A program made the translations under genes and the position numbers. 64,000 nucleotides of DNA from Mycobacterium sp. 155 (GTDB taxonomy: Bacteria > Actinomycetota > Actinomycetes > Mycobacteriales > Mycobacteriaceae), in the NCBI RefSeq assembly GCF_000373905.1, contig NZ_KB892705.1, positions 3,608,478-3,672,477 on the forward strand. The letters run 5' to 3'. Shown here one piece after another: positions 11,715 through 20,034 of the stretch. Under the pieces are notes generated by a model. That model was not told the DNA's origin. It saw only the letters and a list, made by a program, of their open reading frames with translations, and made no database searches. How positions within the stretch are numbered: the first letter of the stretch is position 1; every line of letters starts with the position of its first letter.

Positions 11715-11763
11715 TGGCCAGTTACGCCACGCAAAACTGTCGATCGCGCGCATTAACTGGCCG
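11715..11763. repeat. Palindromic element copy 2 upstream of the DUF559 gene
   Basis: GGCCAGTTA (11716-11724) and TAACTGGCC (11754-11762) form 9-bp perfect arms with a 29-nt loop, the same loop length and orientation as copy 1. The minus strand again reads GCGTGGCGTAACTGGCCACT beside the arm, while the loop centre differs. Confidence 0.8.
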
Positions 11764-11782
11764 CTCGCCAGCGGCGGCAAAG

Positions 11783-12559
11783 TTACTTGGGTGGCATCCG
11801 GATACCGCCGTCGACGCGAACCACCTCAGCGTTCATGTAGGAGTTGGTGATCAGCTCGATGACCATCGAGGCCAGCTCCTCGGGCTTGCCCAGGCGGTGC
11901 GGGAACAGCACGGACTCGCCGAGCTTGGCTTTGAAGGCTTCGGATGCTTCTCCTTCCCCGTAGATCGGGGTGTCGATGAGGCCCGGCGCCACGGTGTTGA
12001 CGCGGACACCCACCGCGGCCAGGTCGCGCGCGACCGGCAGGGTCAGGCCGACGACGCCGCCTTTCGACGACGAGTACGCGGCCTGGCCGATCTGGCCGTC
12101 GAACGCCGCGACGCTGGTCATGTTCACGATCGCGCCGCGCTCGCCGCTCTCGGTGGGGTCCAACCGGCTCATCGCGGTCGCGGCCAGGCGGATGGCGTCG
12201 AAGGTGCCGACAAGGTTGATCGCGAGCACCTTCTTGTAGACGTCCAGACTGTGCGCCGACGCGAACTCGCCGTCCTTACCGATGGTGCGCTGGGCCCAAC
12301 CGATGCCTGCCGAGTTGACCAAGACGCGCAGCGGGCCCAGTTCGGTGGCCCTGTTGACCGCGGCCTCGATCTGCGCGGTGTCGGTGACGTCGACGCTGAC
12401 GAACACACCGCCGAGTTCTTTGGCGAGCGCCTCGCCCTTCTCAGCCTGCAGGTCGGCGATGACGACCTTGGCTCCCTTGGCGGCCAACTGGCGGGCAGTT
12501 GCCGCCCCGATACCTGATGCACCGCCGGTGACGATGGCGCTAACTCCGTTGATATCCAC
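11783..12559 (-). CDS. Short-chain dehydrogenase, type II 3-hydroxyacyl-CoA dehydrogenase-like
   Basis: A 258-residue classical SDR. The NAD-binding motif [15 protein letters not shown] is at the N-terminus, with an acidic ADLQAEK after strand 2 favouring NAD over [14 protein letters not shown] is the NAG motif. The catalytic serine is in [10 protein letters not shown] and the YxxxK in [10 protein letters not shown]. The closest family in memory is HSD10-like hydroxyacyl-CoA dehydrogenase, consistent with the insert [14 protein letters not shown]. The GTG at 12559 was chosen because the protein then begins directly with [13 protein letters not shown] as in homologs. It lies between sigG and pirin, which are neighbours in M. 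tuberculosis, so it and the DUF559 gene interrupt conserved order. Confidence 0.88.
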   Translation of the reverse strand: MDINGVSAIVTGGASGIGAATARQLAAKGAKVVIADLQAEKGEALAKELGGVFVSVDVTDTAQIEAAVNRATELGPLRVLVNSAGIGWAQRTIGKDGEFASAHSLDVYKKVLAINLVGTFDAIRLAATAMSRLDPTESGERGAIVNMTSVAAFDGQIGQAAYSSSKGGVVGLTLPVARDLAAVGVRVNTVAPGLIDTPIYGEGEASEAFKAKLGESVLFPHRLGKPEELASMVIELITNSYMNAEVVRVDGGIRMPPK

Positions 12560-12596
12560 GCCGACAGAGTAAGCCGATCCACCGGTCGGTTGGCAG

Positions 12597-12602
12597 TAGG
12601 CT
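12597..12602 (+). promoter_or_regulatory. -10 box of leaderless pirin transcript
   Basis: TAGGCT ends 6 bp before the ATG at 12609 and no ribosome binding site is present, the mycobacterial leaderless arrangement. Confidence 0.6.
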
Positions 12603-12608
12603 TGGCGC

Positions 12609-13322
12609 ATGCCCCCGATCGTCGACATCCGGCGCGCCGACGACCGTGGTCTCACCACGACCGACTGGCTGCAGTCGCGGCATTCGTTCTCGTTCGGCGA
12701 CTACTACGATCCGGCCAACACCCACCATGGGTTGCTGCTGGTCAACAACGACGACATCGTCGCCCCTGCCTCCGGCTTTGACACCCACCCGCACCGGGAC
12801 ATGGAGATCGTCACCTGGGTGCTGGAAGGCGAACTGGCCCACAAGGATTCGATGGGCAACTCCGGGGTGATCTATCCCGGTCTGGCACAACGCATGTCGG
12901 CAGGCAGCGGGGTGCAGCACTCCGAGCAGAACGGATCCGATGACGCGCCTGTGCATTTCGTGCAGATGTGGGTGCTGCCCGACGAGGCCAGCGTGACGCC
13001 GGGCTATCAACAGCAGGAGATCCAGCTCGGCAACGCCCTGACACCCATCGCTTCCGGCGCCACCGACGCGGCCGTCACCCTGCACAACCGCAACGCCACG
13101 CTGCACGGCGCCCGGCTGCAATTCGGCGAGGCACTGGACCTGCCGCAGGCACCGTACGTGCACCTGTTCGTCGCGCGGGGTGCGGTGACACTCGAGGATG
13201 CCGGCGAGCTGACGACGGGCGACGCGGCCCGGCTGACCGCGTGCGGTGGCCGGCGGGTGACGGCGACAGCCGGCGCCGAGATCCTGGTGTGGGAGATGCA
13301 TGCGGGCCTGGGCGGCGCGTAG
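12609..13322 (+). CDS. Pirin family protein (Rv0181c-like)
   Basis: A 237-residue double-cupin protein. The N-terminal cupin carries the metal ligands in FDTHPHRDMEIVTWVLEGELAHKDSMGN and then SAGSGVQHSEQNG, giving the His-His-His-Glu set of pirins. The C-terminal cupin (about 135-237) is degenerate. Pirins bind iron; some bacterial members are quercetin dioxygenases and others regulate enzymes, so the mycobacterial role is open. Rv0181c neighbours sigG in M. tuberculosis, matching this site apart from the two inserted genes. The leaderless ATG start is supported by a TAGGCT box. Its 3' end overlaps the next gene by 23 bp. Confidence 0.9.
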   Translation: MPPIVDIRRADDRGLTTTDWLQSRHSFSFGDYYDPANTHHGLLLVNNDDIVAPASGFDTHPHRDMEIVTWVLEGELAHKDSMGNSGVIYPGLAQRMSAGSGVQHSEQNGSDDAPVHFVQMWVLPDEASVTPGYQQQEIQLGNALTPIASGATDAAVTLHNRNATLHGARLQFGEALDLPQAPYVHLFVARGAVTLEDAGELTTGDAARLTACGGRRVTATAGAEILVWEMHAGLGGA

Positions 13323-14538
13323 CGCCATCGCGGCGGTCGTGGTCGCGACAGCGGCCTGCAGCTCCACGTCGACACCAGCACCAGCACCAACCCCTCCGAC
13401 CGTGCCTGCTGGCCTGTCCACGGTCACCGTCGAAGTGCCCGACGCCCTCGCGCAAGCCCCGTTCGACCGGCCCCGCCACGCTCAAGTGCCCGCCGGCTGG
13501 ACGCTGACGGTCGTCGCGCGCGTACCGAGGGCCCGGATGGCCGCCTGGAGCCCGGACGGCAGGCTGCTCGTCTCGACACCGGGCACCGGCCGGGTTCTGC
13601 AGGTGCTGCCCAGCCGCCAAGTTCTACTCGACGGACTGGACCAGCCGCACGGCCTGACCTTCGTGGGCTCCACGCTGTATGTCGCCGAGAGTGACCAGAT
13701 CGATGCCTACGACTATGCCGACGGCCGGGCCACCAATCCTCGTACCGTTGCCGGTGGCCTCCCCGACGCCAAGAGCCCGGACCTGCACGGTGCCTACGCC
13801 CACGCCCTCAAGAGCGTGGTCGTGGGACGTGATGGCGCGGTGTACTTCTCGATCGGTTCGACGGGCAACATCTCCGCCGAGGACCGCACCGCCACCCCGC
13901 CACGGGCCACCATCATGCGCGTGCCGCCGGGCGGCGGGCCGGCCCAACCGTTCGCGACCGGCGTACGCAACGGCACCGGGCTGGCCTTGGCCCCCGACGG
14001 CTCGCTGTGGACGGCGGTGAACAATCGCGACAATGTCGCCAATCCCGAGGGCAAGGTGGACCAGGCCTACGTAGACAACCATCCGCCCGAGTCGGTCGCG
14101 AAGCTCACGCAGGGACGCGAATTGGGTTGGCCCTACTGCAATCCCGACGGCACCGCACCTGCGGGGTTCATCCGCGACATGCAGACCAACGCCGACGGCA
14201 CCAAGCTGGACTGTGCGGCACTGCCGCCGGTGGAGCAGACCATGCCCGCGCACTCGGCTCCGCTGGGCATGAGCTTCGCCGACCTGCCACAGTTCGGTGC
14301 CGGCGCGCTGGTGGGTGTGCACGGATCGTGGAACCGGGCGCACCCGCAGGCACCCGAGGTGTCGTTCTTCGGTTGGCGCGACGGCACATTGGGCCCCCAG
14401 CAGACGCTGGTCGGCGGCTTCCAGGCCGATGACGGTTCACGGTGGGGCCGACCGGTGTCCGCAGTCATGGGACCTGACGGCGCGGTGTACATCACCGACG
14501 ACGATGCCGGGGCGGTGTATCGGCTGTCGCCGAGCTGA
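13300..14538 (+). CDS. Sorbosone/PQQ-type sugar dehydrogenase-like lipoprotein
   Basis: A 412-residue exported protein. The signal peptide ends in a lipobox-like ATAAC (Cys20), followed by a proline/threonine linker. The rest is a six-bladed beta-propeller of the GDH/sorbosone dehydrogenase family: AWSPDGRLLVSTPGTGRV, GLTFVGSTLYVAESDQI, VVGRDGAVYFSIGS, NGTGLALAPDGSLW, ELGWPYCNPDGTAPAG, GVHGSWNRAHP and the C-terminal VMGPDGAVYITDDDAGAVYRL. Such enzymes oxidise sugars with PQQ outside the membrane. Whether this organism makes PQQ is not visible, and the physiological substrate is unknown. The ATG start overlaps the pirin stop by 23 bp, suggesting co-expression. Confidence 0.82.
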   Translation: MRAWAARSAIAAVVVATAACSSTSTPAPAPTPPTVPAGLSTVTVEVPDALAQAPFDRPRHAQVPAGWTLTVVARVPRARMAAWSPDGRLLVSTPGTGRVLQVLPSRQVLLDGLDQPHGLTFVGSTLYVAESDQIDAYDYADGRATNPRTVAGGLPDAKSPDLHGAYAHALKSVVVGRDGAVYFSIGSTGNISAEDRTATPPRATIMRVPPGGGPAQPFATGVRNGTGLALAPDGSLWTAVNNRDNVANPEGKVDQAYVDNHPPESVAKLTQGRELGWPYCNPDGTAPAGFIRDMQTNADGTKLDCAALPPVEQTMPAHSAPLGMSFADLPQFGAGALVGVHGSWNRAHPQAPEVSFFGWRDGTLGPQQTLVGGFQADDGSRWGRPVSAVMGPDGAVYITDDDAGAVYRLSPS

Positions 14539-14675
14539 CGGCAGGGACAACACAGCTAACTGCAGTTTCTGAATCCCCGGCCGCGGGCATCGTCGGGCAT
14601 CCACCCGGAGGAGTACCTCGGTCACGGGTGAAGTCGCACGTCCGGTACCCAATCGAGACTCCAATGTTACCAATG

Positions 14676-14703
14676 TTGACAGAGTTTCCTGTGTGGTTAT
14701 TGT
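14676..14703 (+). promoter_or_regulatory. Promoter of the phosphodiester glycosidase gene
   Basis: A perfect TTGACA (14676-14681), 16-bp spacer and TATTGT (14698-14703). The GTG at 14711 follows 7 bp later, so the transcript is predicted leaderless. Confidence 0.65.
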
Positions 14704-14710
14704 GTACATC

Positions 14711-15790
14711 GTGCCTGCGCTGGCAAAACTGAAACAACGTGTGGTAGCAGGTGCGACCACGTTCGTCTTGTGCGCCGTGTTGGGTGTCGGCAGCATGCCG
14801 ACCGCGCAGGCCGAGGACGCCAAGGCGCTGCTGCTCGGCGCGATCGCCAACACCAAGGGCTCGTACCTCGTCTACAACTTCGGCGGCCAGTTCGCCGCAC
14901 CGTTCACCTCGGCCTCGGGCAACCAGTACACGCTGAACAACGGCGGGCACTTGATGACCATCAAGAACGCATCCTCGCGGCTCAGCCCGCGGCTGCTCGT
15001 CGACAGCCATCAGGGCTATCAGTCCCGGTGTGAACGCAACCCGGGTGCGCGTACCGGCGAAGGTCTCTGGCAGGCATCGGAAACCTATGCGCCACTGCAG
15101 GCTTGGCAGGCCCTCGGGCAACCGACCATCGCCATCAACGCCAACTTCTTCGACGTGCGCGGGCAGAAGGGCGGCTCGTGGCGCGACACCGGCTGCAGCT
15201 CACCGCTGGGCGCATACGTCGACAACACCCGCGGGCAGGGCCGGGCCAACACGGCCGTGACCGGCACATTGGCCTACGCCGGCAAGCAGGGCCTCTCGGG
15301 CGGTGACGAACGCTGGACGGCGCTGGCCACGATGATCCTCCCGACCGGCGGTGCCCCGTACGTCGTGATGCCCAAGGGACGCGACGACTACGACTCGGCC
15401 ACCCCGGTGATCCAGCGGCTGTTCGACCAGAACGCCCGGTTCGTCGCGGTCTCCGGCATCGGCCTGCTGGCCCCGGGCGACACCGATCAGCTCAACGACA
15501 ACGGCCCCAGCGCAGCTCGCACGGCGCTGGGCTACAACCGGGCCGCCGATCAGTTCTACGTGTTCCAGGGCGGCAGCTACACGCCGGACAACATGCAGGA
15601 TCTGTTCCGCGGGCTGGGTGCTGACAACGCGCTGCTGCTCGACGGCGGTGGCTCATCGGCCATCGTGCTGCGCCGCGACACCGGCGGCATGTGGAGCGGC
15701 GCGGGCTCACCGCGCGGCAACTGCGACACCCGCGCCGTGCTGTGCGATTCGCGCGAACGCTCCCTGCCGAGCTGGCTCGGATTCAACTAG
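14711..15790 (+). CDS. Secreted phosphodiester glycosidase (NAGPA family)
   Basis: A 359-residue protein. A Sec signal peptide (KLKQRVVAGATTFVLCAVLG to the AxA site in PTAQAED) is cleaved near residue 34. The catalytic domain shows the family signatures AINANFFDVRGQKGGSW, ARTALGYNRAADQFYVFQGG and LLLDGGGSSAIVLR, the last being typical of NAGPA/phosphodiester alpha-GlcNAcase proteins. Cysteines in SRCERN, DTGCSS, GNCDTR and AVLCDS could form disulfides outside the cell. It likely removes or edits a phosphodiester-linked sugar on a cell-surface polymer; the substrate is unknown. The upstream in-frame GTG at 14693 would lie inside the promoter, so 14711 is preferred. Confidence 0.83.
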   Translation: MPALAKLKQRVVAGATTFVLCAVLGVGSMPTAQAEDAKALLLGAIANTKGSYLVYNFGGQFAAPFTSASGNQYTLNNGGHLMTIKNASSRLSPRLLVDSHQGYQSRCERNPGARTGEGLWQASETYAPLQAWQALGQPTIAINANFFDVRGQKGGSWRDTGCSSPLGAYVDNTRGQGRANTAVTGTLAYAGKQGLSGGDERWTALATMILPTGGAPYVVMPKGRDDYDSATPVIQRLFDQNARFVAVSGIGLLAPGDTDQLNDNGPSAARTALGYNRAADQFYVFQGGSYTPDNMQDLFRGLGADNALLLDGGGSSAIVLRRDTGGMWSGAGSPRGNCDTRAVLCDSRERSLPSWLGFN

Positions 15791-15817
15791 CTGCGCATCA
15801 GGTTTGCTGACCGATGC

Positions 15818-16096
15818 TCAGGCGGTCAGCCACAAATCGACGCCCTCACCCGTGAAGACGTTCAGCAGCGTGCTCCAGGCGTCCTGCCCGAGCGCTGTCT
15901 TCACATGCTTGTAGTCGGTCAGGACGAACCTGAACTTGCTGTTCTCGGGCGTGCCGAAGCCACCGCGCAGGCAATCGGCCAGCGCGTCGAAGTTGGCGCC
16001 GAAGTAGCCACCGTCTCCATTGACGGCACGTCCGATCTCGGTGAACAGGTCGGCTTTGGATCCGACCGCGGCACCGTCGATCCGATAGGTCTTCAC
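15818..16096 (-). CDS. Barstar family ribonuclease inhibitor
   Basis: A 92-residue cytoplasmic protein matching barstar in length and layout: an N-terminal YRIDGAAVGSKADLFTEIGRAV, the central interaction segment GDGGYFGANFDALADCL, which corresponds to the barnase-binding helix of barstar with its acidic residue, and a C-terminal DLWLTA. It neutralises the cognate RNase before export. The ATG overlaps the stop of the barnase gene (ATGA, 16093-16096), so toxin and inhibitor are made in a coupled ratio. It has no signal peptide, as expected for a cytosolic immunity protein. Confidence 0.9.
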   Translation of the reverse strand: MKTYRIDGAAVGSKADLFTEIGRAVNGDGGYFGANFDALADCLRGGFGTPENSKFRFVLTDYKHVKTALGQDAWSTLLNVFTGEGVDLWLTA

Positions 16097-16506
16097 ATGC
16101 CTCCGATCCGACAGAAGCTCTGGTAGTGGTCGCCGGTGTAATAGAACTCCGGCGGATGGTCGAGCGGCTGCCCGCCGGTGACGATACGGCGGGTGCCGCG
16201 GGTTTTCGCGCCGGGCGTGGGCACCGTGTACTCGTGGTAATAGCCCCGTTCACGCTGGGGCAGCGCGCGTTCGTAATTACCGAAGACGATGCCGTCGTTG
16301 CGCGGGTACGGGAACGGGCCACCGGATTCGATGAGCTTGACGGTCTGCACGGTCTGTGGCGGCAGCCCGCCTAGATCGCACATACCGTCGGCAGCCTTCA
16401 CTGCGGTCGCCGAGGTCACCGTCGCCGACTTGACGGCTGTAGAGGCGCTGTGCCCACAACCAGCCAGCAGCCCGACCATCATCACCACTGTCGCTACCCG
16501 CCGCAC
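16093..16506 (-). CDS. Exported barnase-type ribonuclease with lipobox
   Basis: A 137-residue protein with an arginine-led signal sequence ending in LLAGC (Cys17), a lipobox. The mature domain aligns with barnase: GIVFGNYERALPQRERGYYHEYTV supplies the general base Glu92 (barnase Glu73), KTRGTRRIV supplies Arg103 and Arg107 (Arg83/Arg87), and TGDHYQSFCRI supplies His127 (His102). Cys43 and Cys132 may pair. All catalytic positions are kept, so an active RNA-cleaving enzyme is expected. A TAGCGT box at 16514-16519 lies 7 bp before the GTG at 16506, favouring this leaderless start over GTG 16512. The downstream barstar is translationally coupled. Lipid anchoring of a barnase is unusual. Confidence 0.88.
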   Translation of the reverse strand: MRRVATVVMMVGLLAGCGHSASTAVKSATVTSATAVKAADGMCDLGGLPPQTVQTVKLIESGGPFPYPRNDGIVFGNYERALPQRERGYYHEYTVPTPGAKTRGTRRIVTGGQPLDHPPEFYYTGDHYQSFCRIGGM

Positions 16507-16513
16507 CGCCACG

Positions 16514-16519
16514 ACGCTA
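16514..16519 (-). promoter_or_regulatory. -10 box of the barnase-barstar operon
   Basis: TAGCGT on the minus strand, 7 bp before the GTG at 16506; it decides the start codon. Confidence 0.55.
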
Positions 16520-16569
16520 GCAACAAATCCCCGGATACCGCAGAACCTCGTGGCACGATCGTTACTCGA

Positions 16570-18720
16570 GTGAGCACAACGTCCCCTTCAGAGCAGTCCG
16601 CAGCCCGCCGCGTCGCACCCGTGAGCGGACGGAAGGCCCTGTCCGCCAAGCAATTCCGCCCTGATATCGAGGGCCTGCGCGCGGTCGCGGTACTGGCTGT
16701 CGTGCTCTACCACGCCGGCGTACCTGGGATGGGCGGCGGATTCGTCGGCGTCGACATGTTCTTCGTGGTATCAGGTTTCCTGATCACGGGGCTGCTGTGG
16801 CGGGAAGCCGGCCGGACCGGGACGGTGCGGCTGGCGTCGTTCTACGCCGCGCGGGCGCGGCGGTTGCTGCCCGCCGCCGCGGTGGTGCTGGTGGCGACGT
16901 CCATCGGCGCGGTGGCGCTGCTGCCGCCACTGCAGGCCCGCAGTGTGCTCGGCGACGCGATCGCCAGCGCACTCTACGTCGGTAATTACCGGTTCGCCGT
17001 GGACGGTACCGACTACCTGGCCGCCGACACCACCCCCTCGCCGCTGCAGCACTACTGGTCCCTCGGAGTCGAGGAACAGTTCTACCTGCTGTGGCCGGCG
17101 CTGATCATCGGGGTCGCATGGCTGTTGACGCGGTCCGGCCGGGGCACGCGCTCGGCCGTCCCGTACGCGCTGGTGCTGCTTGCCGTGACGGGTGGCTCGC
17201 TGGCACTGTCATTGGCCTGGACGCAGACGATGCCGCCGTGGGCGTTCTTCTCACTGCCCACCCGCGCGTGGGAGTTGGCCCTCGGCGGCCTGGTCGCCTT
17301 GACCGCCGCGAGTTGGCGGGCGCTGCCGCCGGGATGCGCGGCCATCGCGGGCTGGGGCGGGCTGGCGCTGATCCTGGTGACGTGCACGCAGATCGGGGGT
17401 TCGGGGCCCTACCCCGGCACCGCCGCGTTGCTGCCGACGCTGGGCACCGCGCTCGTGATCGGCGCTGGGTGCGCGATGCCCGATCTGGGTGCGGGACGGC
17501 TGCTGGCCCTGCCGGTGATGCGCGGTATCGGCCGGGTGTCCTACTCGTGGTACCTGTGGCACTGGCCGCTGCTGTTGTTGGCGCCCGCGCTGTTCGGTGG
17601 GCCGCTGGGGCTGGGCGGCAGGGTGCTCATGGTCCTGACGTCGCTGGGGCTGGCGATCCTGACGCTGCACCTCATCGAGGATCCGGCTCGGTTCGCCGCG
17701 GCCCTGCGTGCCTCCGCATGGCGGAGCCTGGCGGTCGGCGCGACTGCCACGGGAGTTGCGGTGTGCGCCGGGCTGGTTCTGCTGGCCGTGCGTCCGGTGC
17801 CGACGGGTTCGGGGCCCGCGGCGATTCCGGTCGCAGCCGTGCAGTCCCCCGTTCCCGGGCCAACACCTCGGATGCTGACGCCGGCCGAGCAGCTGCGGGC
17901 CGCCGTGGCGGCGGCGGTGAACCTACAGGCCGTGCCGTCGAATCTGTCGCCGGCGCTGGGGAACATCACCAAACCGGAGGTGTTCCTCAACGGCTGCGTG
18001 TTGTCGTGGAAAGACGTCACCCTGCCGGAATGTGCTGCCGGTCAGACGAATTCGAAAACCACGGTGGCACTGATCGGCGATTCGCATGCGGGTATGTGGT
18101 ATCCGGCATTGGAACCGATTGCGCACCAGCGTGGTTGGCGGCTGGAAACGATGGCCAAGGTCACCTGTCCGGTGTTGAAGCTGCCGATCGTCAGTCCCTA
18201 TCTGGGCCGTGAATACACCGAGTGCAAGCAGTGGCGGGCCACCGTGCTCGCTCGGGTGCAACAGGAACGCCCGGCGCTGGTCGTGGTCGACATGGTGCGC
18301 CGCTACGGCGCCGACTTCGGTTTCACCAGCTACGACCGGGTCTGGCTGGATGCGCTGACCCGGTTGGTTTCGCAGTTGCGGGGCATGGGCGCCAAGGTGC
18401 TGGTGCTCGGCCCTGTTCCCGATCCTCACGGCACCGTGCCGACGTGCCTCTCGGCGCACATCAACGATGTCGGAACCTGCACGCCGCAGCGATCGATCGC
18501 CATGAACGACACCGGTATTGCCGCCGAGACTGCGGCCGTGCAAGCCGGGGGCGGGCAGTACGCGAACCTCGCCGAATTCTTCTGTACGGCCGACCGCTGC
18601 CCTGTCATCATCGGCAACACCATGGTGTTCCGCGACGACAACCACATCACCACCGAGTACGCCCGACTACTGAGCCCCATCGTGGGCGGGCTGGCCGAGG
18701 GCGCGCTGGCGCGGAACTGA
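16570..18720 (+). CDS. OafA/Rv1565c-type membrane acyltransferase with SGNH domain
   Basis: A 716-residue protein. The N-terminal half is an acyltransferase-3 membrane domain with FRPDIEGLRAVAVLAVVLYHAG, the catalytic-type histidine and FVGVDMFFVVSGFLITG, followed by about ten helices up to residue 410. The C-terminal half is a periplasmic SGNH hydrolase-like domain: IGDSHAGMWYPALEP (block I with the serine), VVVDMVRRYGADFG, and FRDDNHITTEYARLL (block V with Asp/His). Such proteins O-acylate cell-envelope sugars. The acyl group and acceptor are unknown. The GTG at 16570 was chosen because homology begins soon after; longer forms read through His-rich non-homologous text that overlaps the divergent barnase signal region. 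Confidence 0.9.
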   Translation: MSTTSPSEQSAARRVAPVSGRKALSAKQFRPDIEGLRAVAVLAVVLYHAGVPGMGGGFVGVDMFFVVSGFLITGLLWREAGRTGTVRLASFYAARARRLLPAAAVVLVATSIGAVALLPPLQARSVLGDAIASALYVGNYRFAVDGTDYLAADTTPSPLQHYWSLGVEEQFYLLWPALIIGVAWLLTRSGRGTRSAVPYALVLLAVTGGSLALSLAWTQTMPPWAFFSLPTRAWELALGGLVALTAASWRALPPGCAAIAGWGGLALILVTCTQIGGSGPYPGTAALLPTLGTALVIGAGCAMPDLGAGRLLALPVMRGIGRVSYSWYLWHWPLLLLAPALFGGPLGLGGRVLMVLTSLGLAILTLHLIEDPARFAAALRASAWRSLAVGATATGVAVCAGLVLLAVRPVPTGSGPAAIPVAAVQSPVPGPTPRMLTPAEQLRAAVAAAVNLQAVPSNLSPALGNITKPEVFLNGCVLSWKDVTLPECAAGQTNSKTTVALIGDSHAGMWYPALEPIAHQRGWRLETMAKVTCPVLKLPIVSPYLGREYTECKQWRATVLARVQQERPALVVVDMVRRYGADFGFTSYDRVWLDALTRLVSQLRGMGAKVLVLGPVPDPHGTVPTCLSAHINDVGTCTPQRSIAMNDTGIAAETAAVQAGGGQYANLAEFFCTADRCPVIIGNTMVFRDDNHITTEYARLLSPIVGGLAEGALARN

Positions 18721-18739
18721 AACCCGGCTCGTGGCGCCG

Positions 18740-19558
18740 TCAGCTGCTGGCGCGCAGCAGTTTCGCAACGACTGCAGCGACCTGACCCGCATAGCCGCCG
18801 CCGAAGAGCACCACATGCGCCAACAGCGGGTAGAGCTGATGCAGCCCGACGCGACCTTGCCAGCCATCCCGCAAGGGACATACCGATTGGTAGCCGGCCA
18901 GCACCTCGCCGAGATGTGGACAACCGAACAACGTCAGCATCGCGAGATCGGTCTCGCGGTGCCCACCGTGCGCGGCCGGGTCGATCAACACCACACCCTC
19001 GGCCGTCCACATCACGTTGCCGCTCCACATGTCGCCGTGCAGCCGAGCCGGGCCGTCATCGTCGTCGAACCGGCCCGCCCGGCACAACGCCGCCACCTCG
19101 GCCAGGCCGTGACGGGCGGTCGCGTCGAGCCGTCCCGCGGCCAACGCACCCATCGGCTCCAGGCGCTCCTGCGCATAGAACTCGCCCCAAGAATTGTGGT
19201 GGGTCAACGACATCGGAAGCGGTTGCGTCATCGGCCCGAAAAACGCTGCACCGCGGTAGCCGTCGGGTCCGGCGCCGAACGCCGGGGCGCCCGCATTGTG
19301 GGTCACCGCCAGCATGCGACCGAACTCGTGTGCGGCCCGCACCGACGGGGCAACCGATTGCAGCCGTTGCAGCGTCAGCGATGTCGCGTCATATGCCAGA
19401 ACCCGAGCGCACGGCACACCACCGTCGACCGTCAACCACTGCAGCCCCGCGGCTTCGGCCGCGAAAAACCCTTGCGGCGCCGCCGGATTGCGTTTGACGA
19501 AATAGTCCATCAGACCAGGCGGTGGAACCGCCGCCTTCCGCGGGATGGACTTCTTCAT
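18740..19558 (-). CDS. Fructosamine kinase family protein
   Basis: A 272-residue protein of the fructosamine/ketosamine-3-kinase family (APH fold). Signatures include LTHHNSWGEFYAQERLEPM, the catalytic loop LHGDMWSGNVMWT with Asp and Asn, and the metal-binding DPAAHGGHRETDLAML. These kinases phosphorylate sugars attached to protein lysines and so start deglycation; some bacterial members use free ribulosamines. Length is slightly below the family's usual 290. The gene is convergent with the acyltransferase, with only 19 bp between stop codons. Confidence 0.9.
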   Translation of the reverse strand: MKKSIPRKAAVPPPGLMDYFVKRNPAAPQGFFAAEAAGLQWLTVDGGVPCARVLAYDATSLTLQRLQSVAPSVRAAHEFGRMLAVTHNAGAPAFGAGPDGYRGAAFFGPMTQPLPMSLTHHNSWGEFYAQERLEPMGALAAGRLDATARHGLAEVAALCRAGRFDDDDGPARLHGDMWSGNVMWTAEGVVLIDPAAHGGHRETDLAMLTLFGCPHLGEVLAGYQSVCPLRDGWQGRVGLHQLYPLLAHVVLFGGGYAGQVAAVVAKLLRASS

Positions 19559-19635
19559 AGGGCGAGGGTACTGCGCGCCGTCGCTGGAACCAGCCGATAA
19601 CCTGCCCCGCGCGAGGGTTTCCGTGTTCGGCAGAG

Positions 19636-20034
19636 TCAGCTGGGTTCGAGGTCGATCCTGATTGTCAATCTGTCGGTTCCCGCAGCCCGCACAGCAAGGC
19701 TGTTGAGACCACCGAGCTCATCGAGTCGTTTCTGGGTGTCGTCATCGGGGAGCAGTGTGGCGGTGCCGGTATGCCATCGCCCTTTGAGCCGTAACCGCAC
19801 GCGGGGGTTGGCTTGAATGTTGCGGACATAGTCGGATCGGTATCCGTGTTCGGACACCAGCCAGAAACTGTTGCCCTGGCGCCGGCCGCCGATCGGCGTG
19901 ACCCGCGGCAGACCGCTCTTGCGGCCGGTGGTCTCCAGCATGGTCAGCCGCGATGAGCGCCGTGCCAGCGGGTTGACGACGAGGCGCTGACCTGTATGGA
20001 TGAGTCGGAATTTCAAAAGGTTTCGGTCCACCAT
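19636..20034 (-). CDS. Ddn-like nitroreductase family deazaflavin-dependent oxidoreductase
   Basis: A 132-residue split beta-barrel protein. TMLETTGRKSGLPRVTPIGGRRQGNSFWLVSEHGYRSDYVRNIQANPRVRLRLKGRWHTGTA matches the F420-binding family of Ddn (about residues 31-94; quoted here as the family pattern, with TTGRKSG and NIQANPRV as the core motifs). These proteins use reduced coenzyme F420 to reduce quinones or other acceptors. The N-terminus lacks a membrane-anchor helix. Physiological substrate unknown. It stands alone next to a 489-bp gene-free stretch. Confidence 0.88.
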   Translation of the reverse strand: MVDRNLLKFRLIHTGQRLVVNPLARRSSRLTMLETTGRKSGLPRVTPIGGRRQGNSFWLVSEHGYRSDYVRNIQANPRVRLRLKGRWHTGTATLLPDDDTQKRLDELGGLNSLAVRAAGTDRLTIRIDLEPS

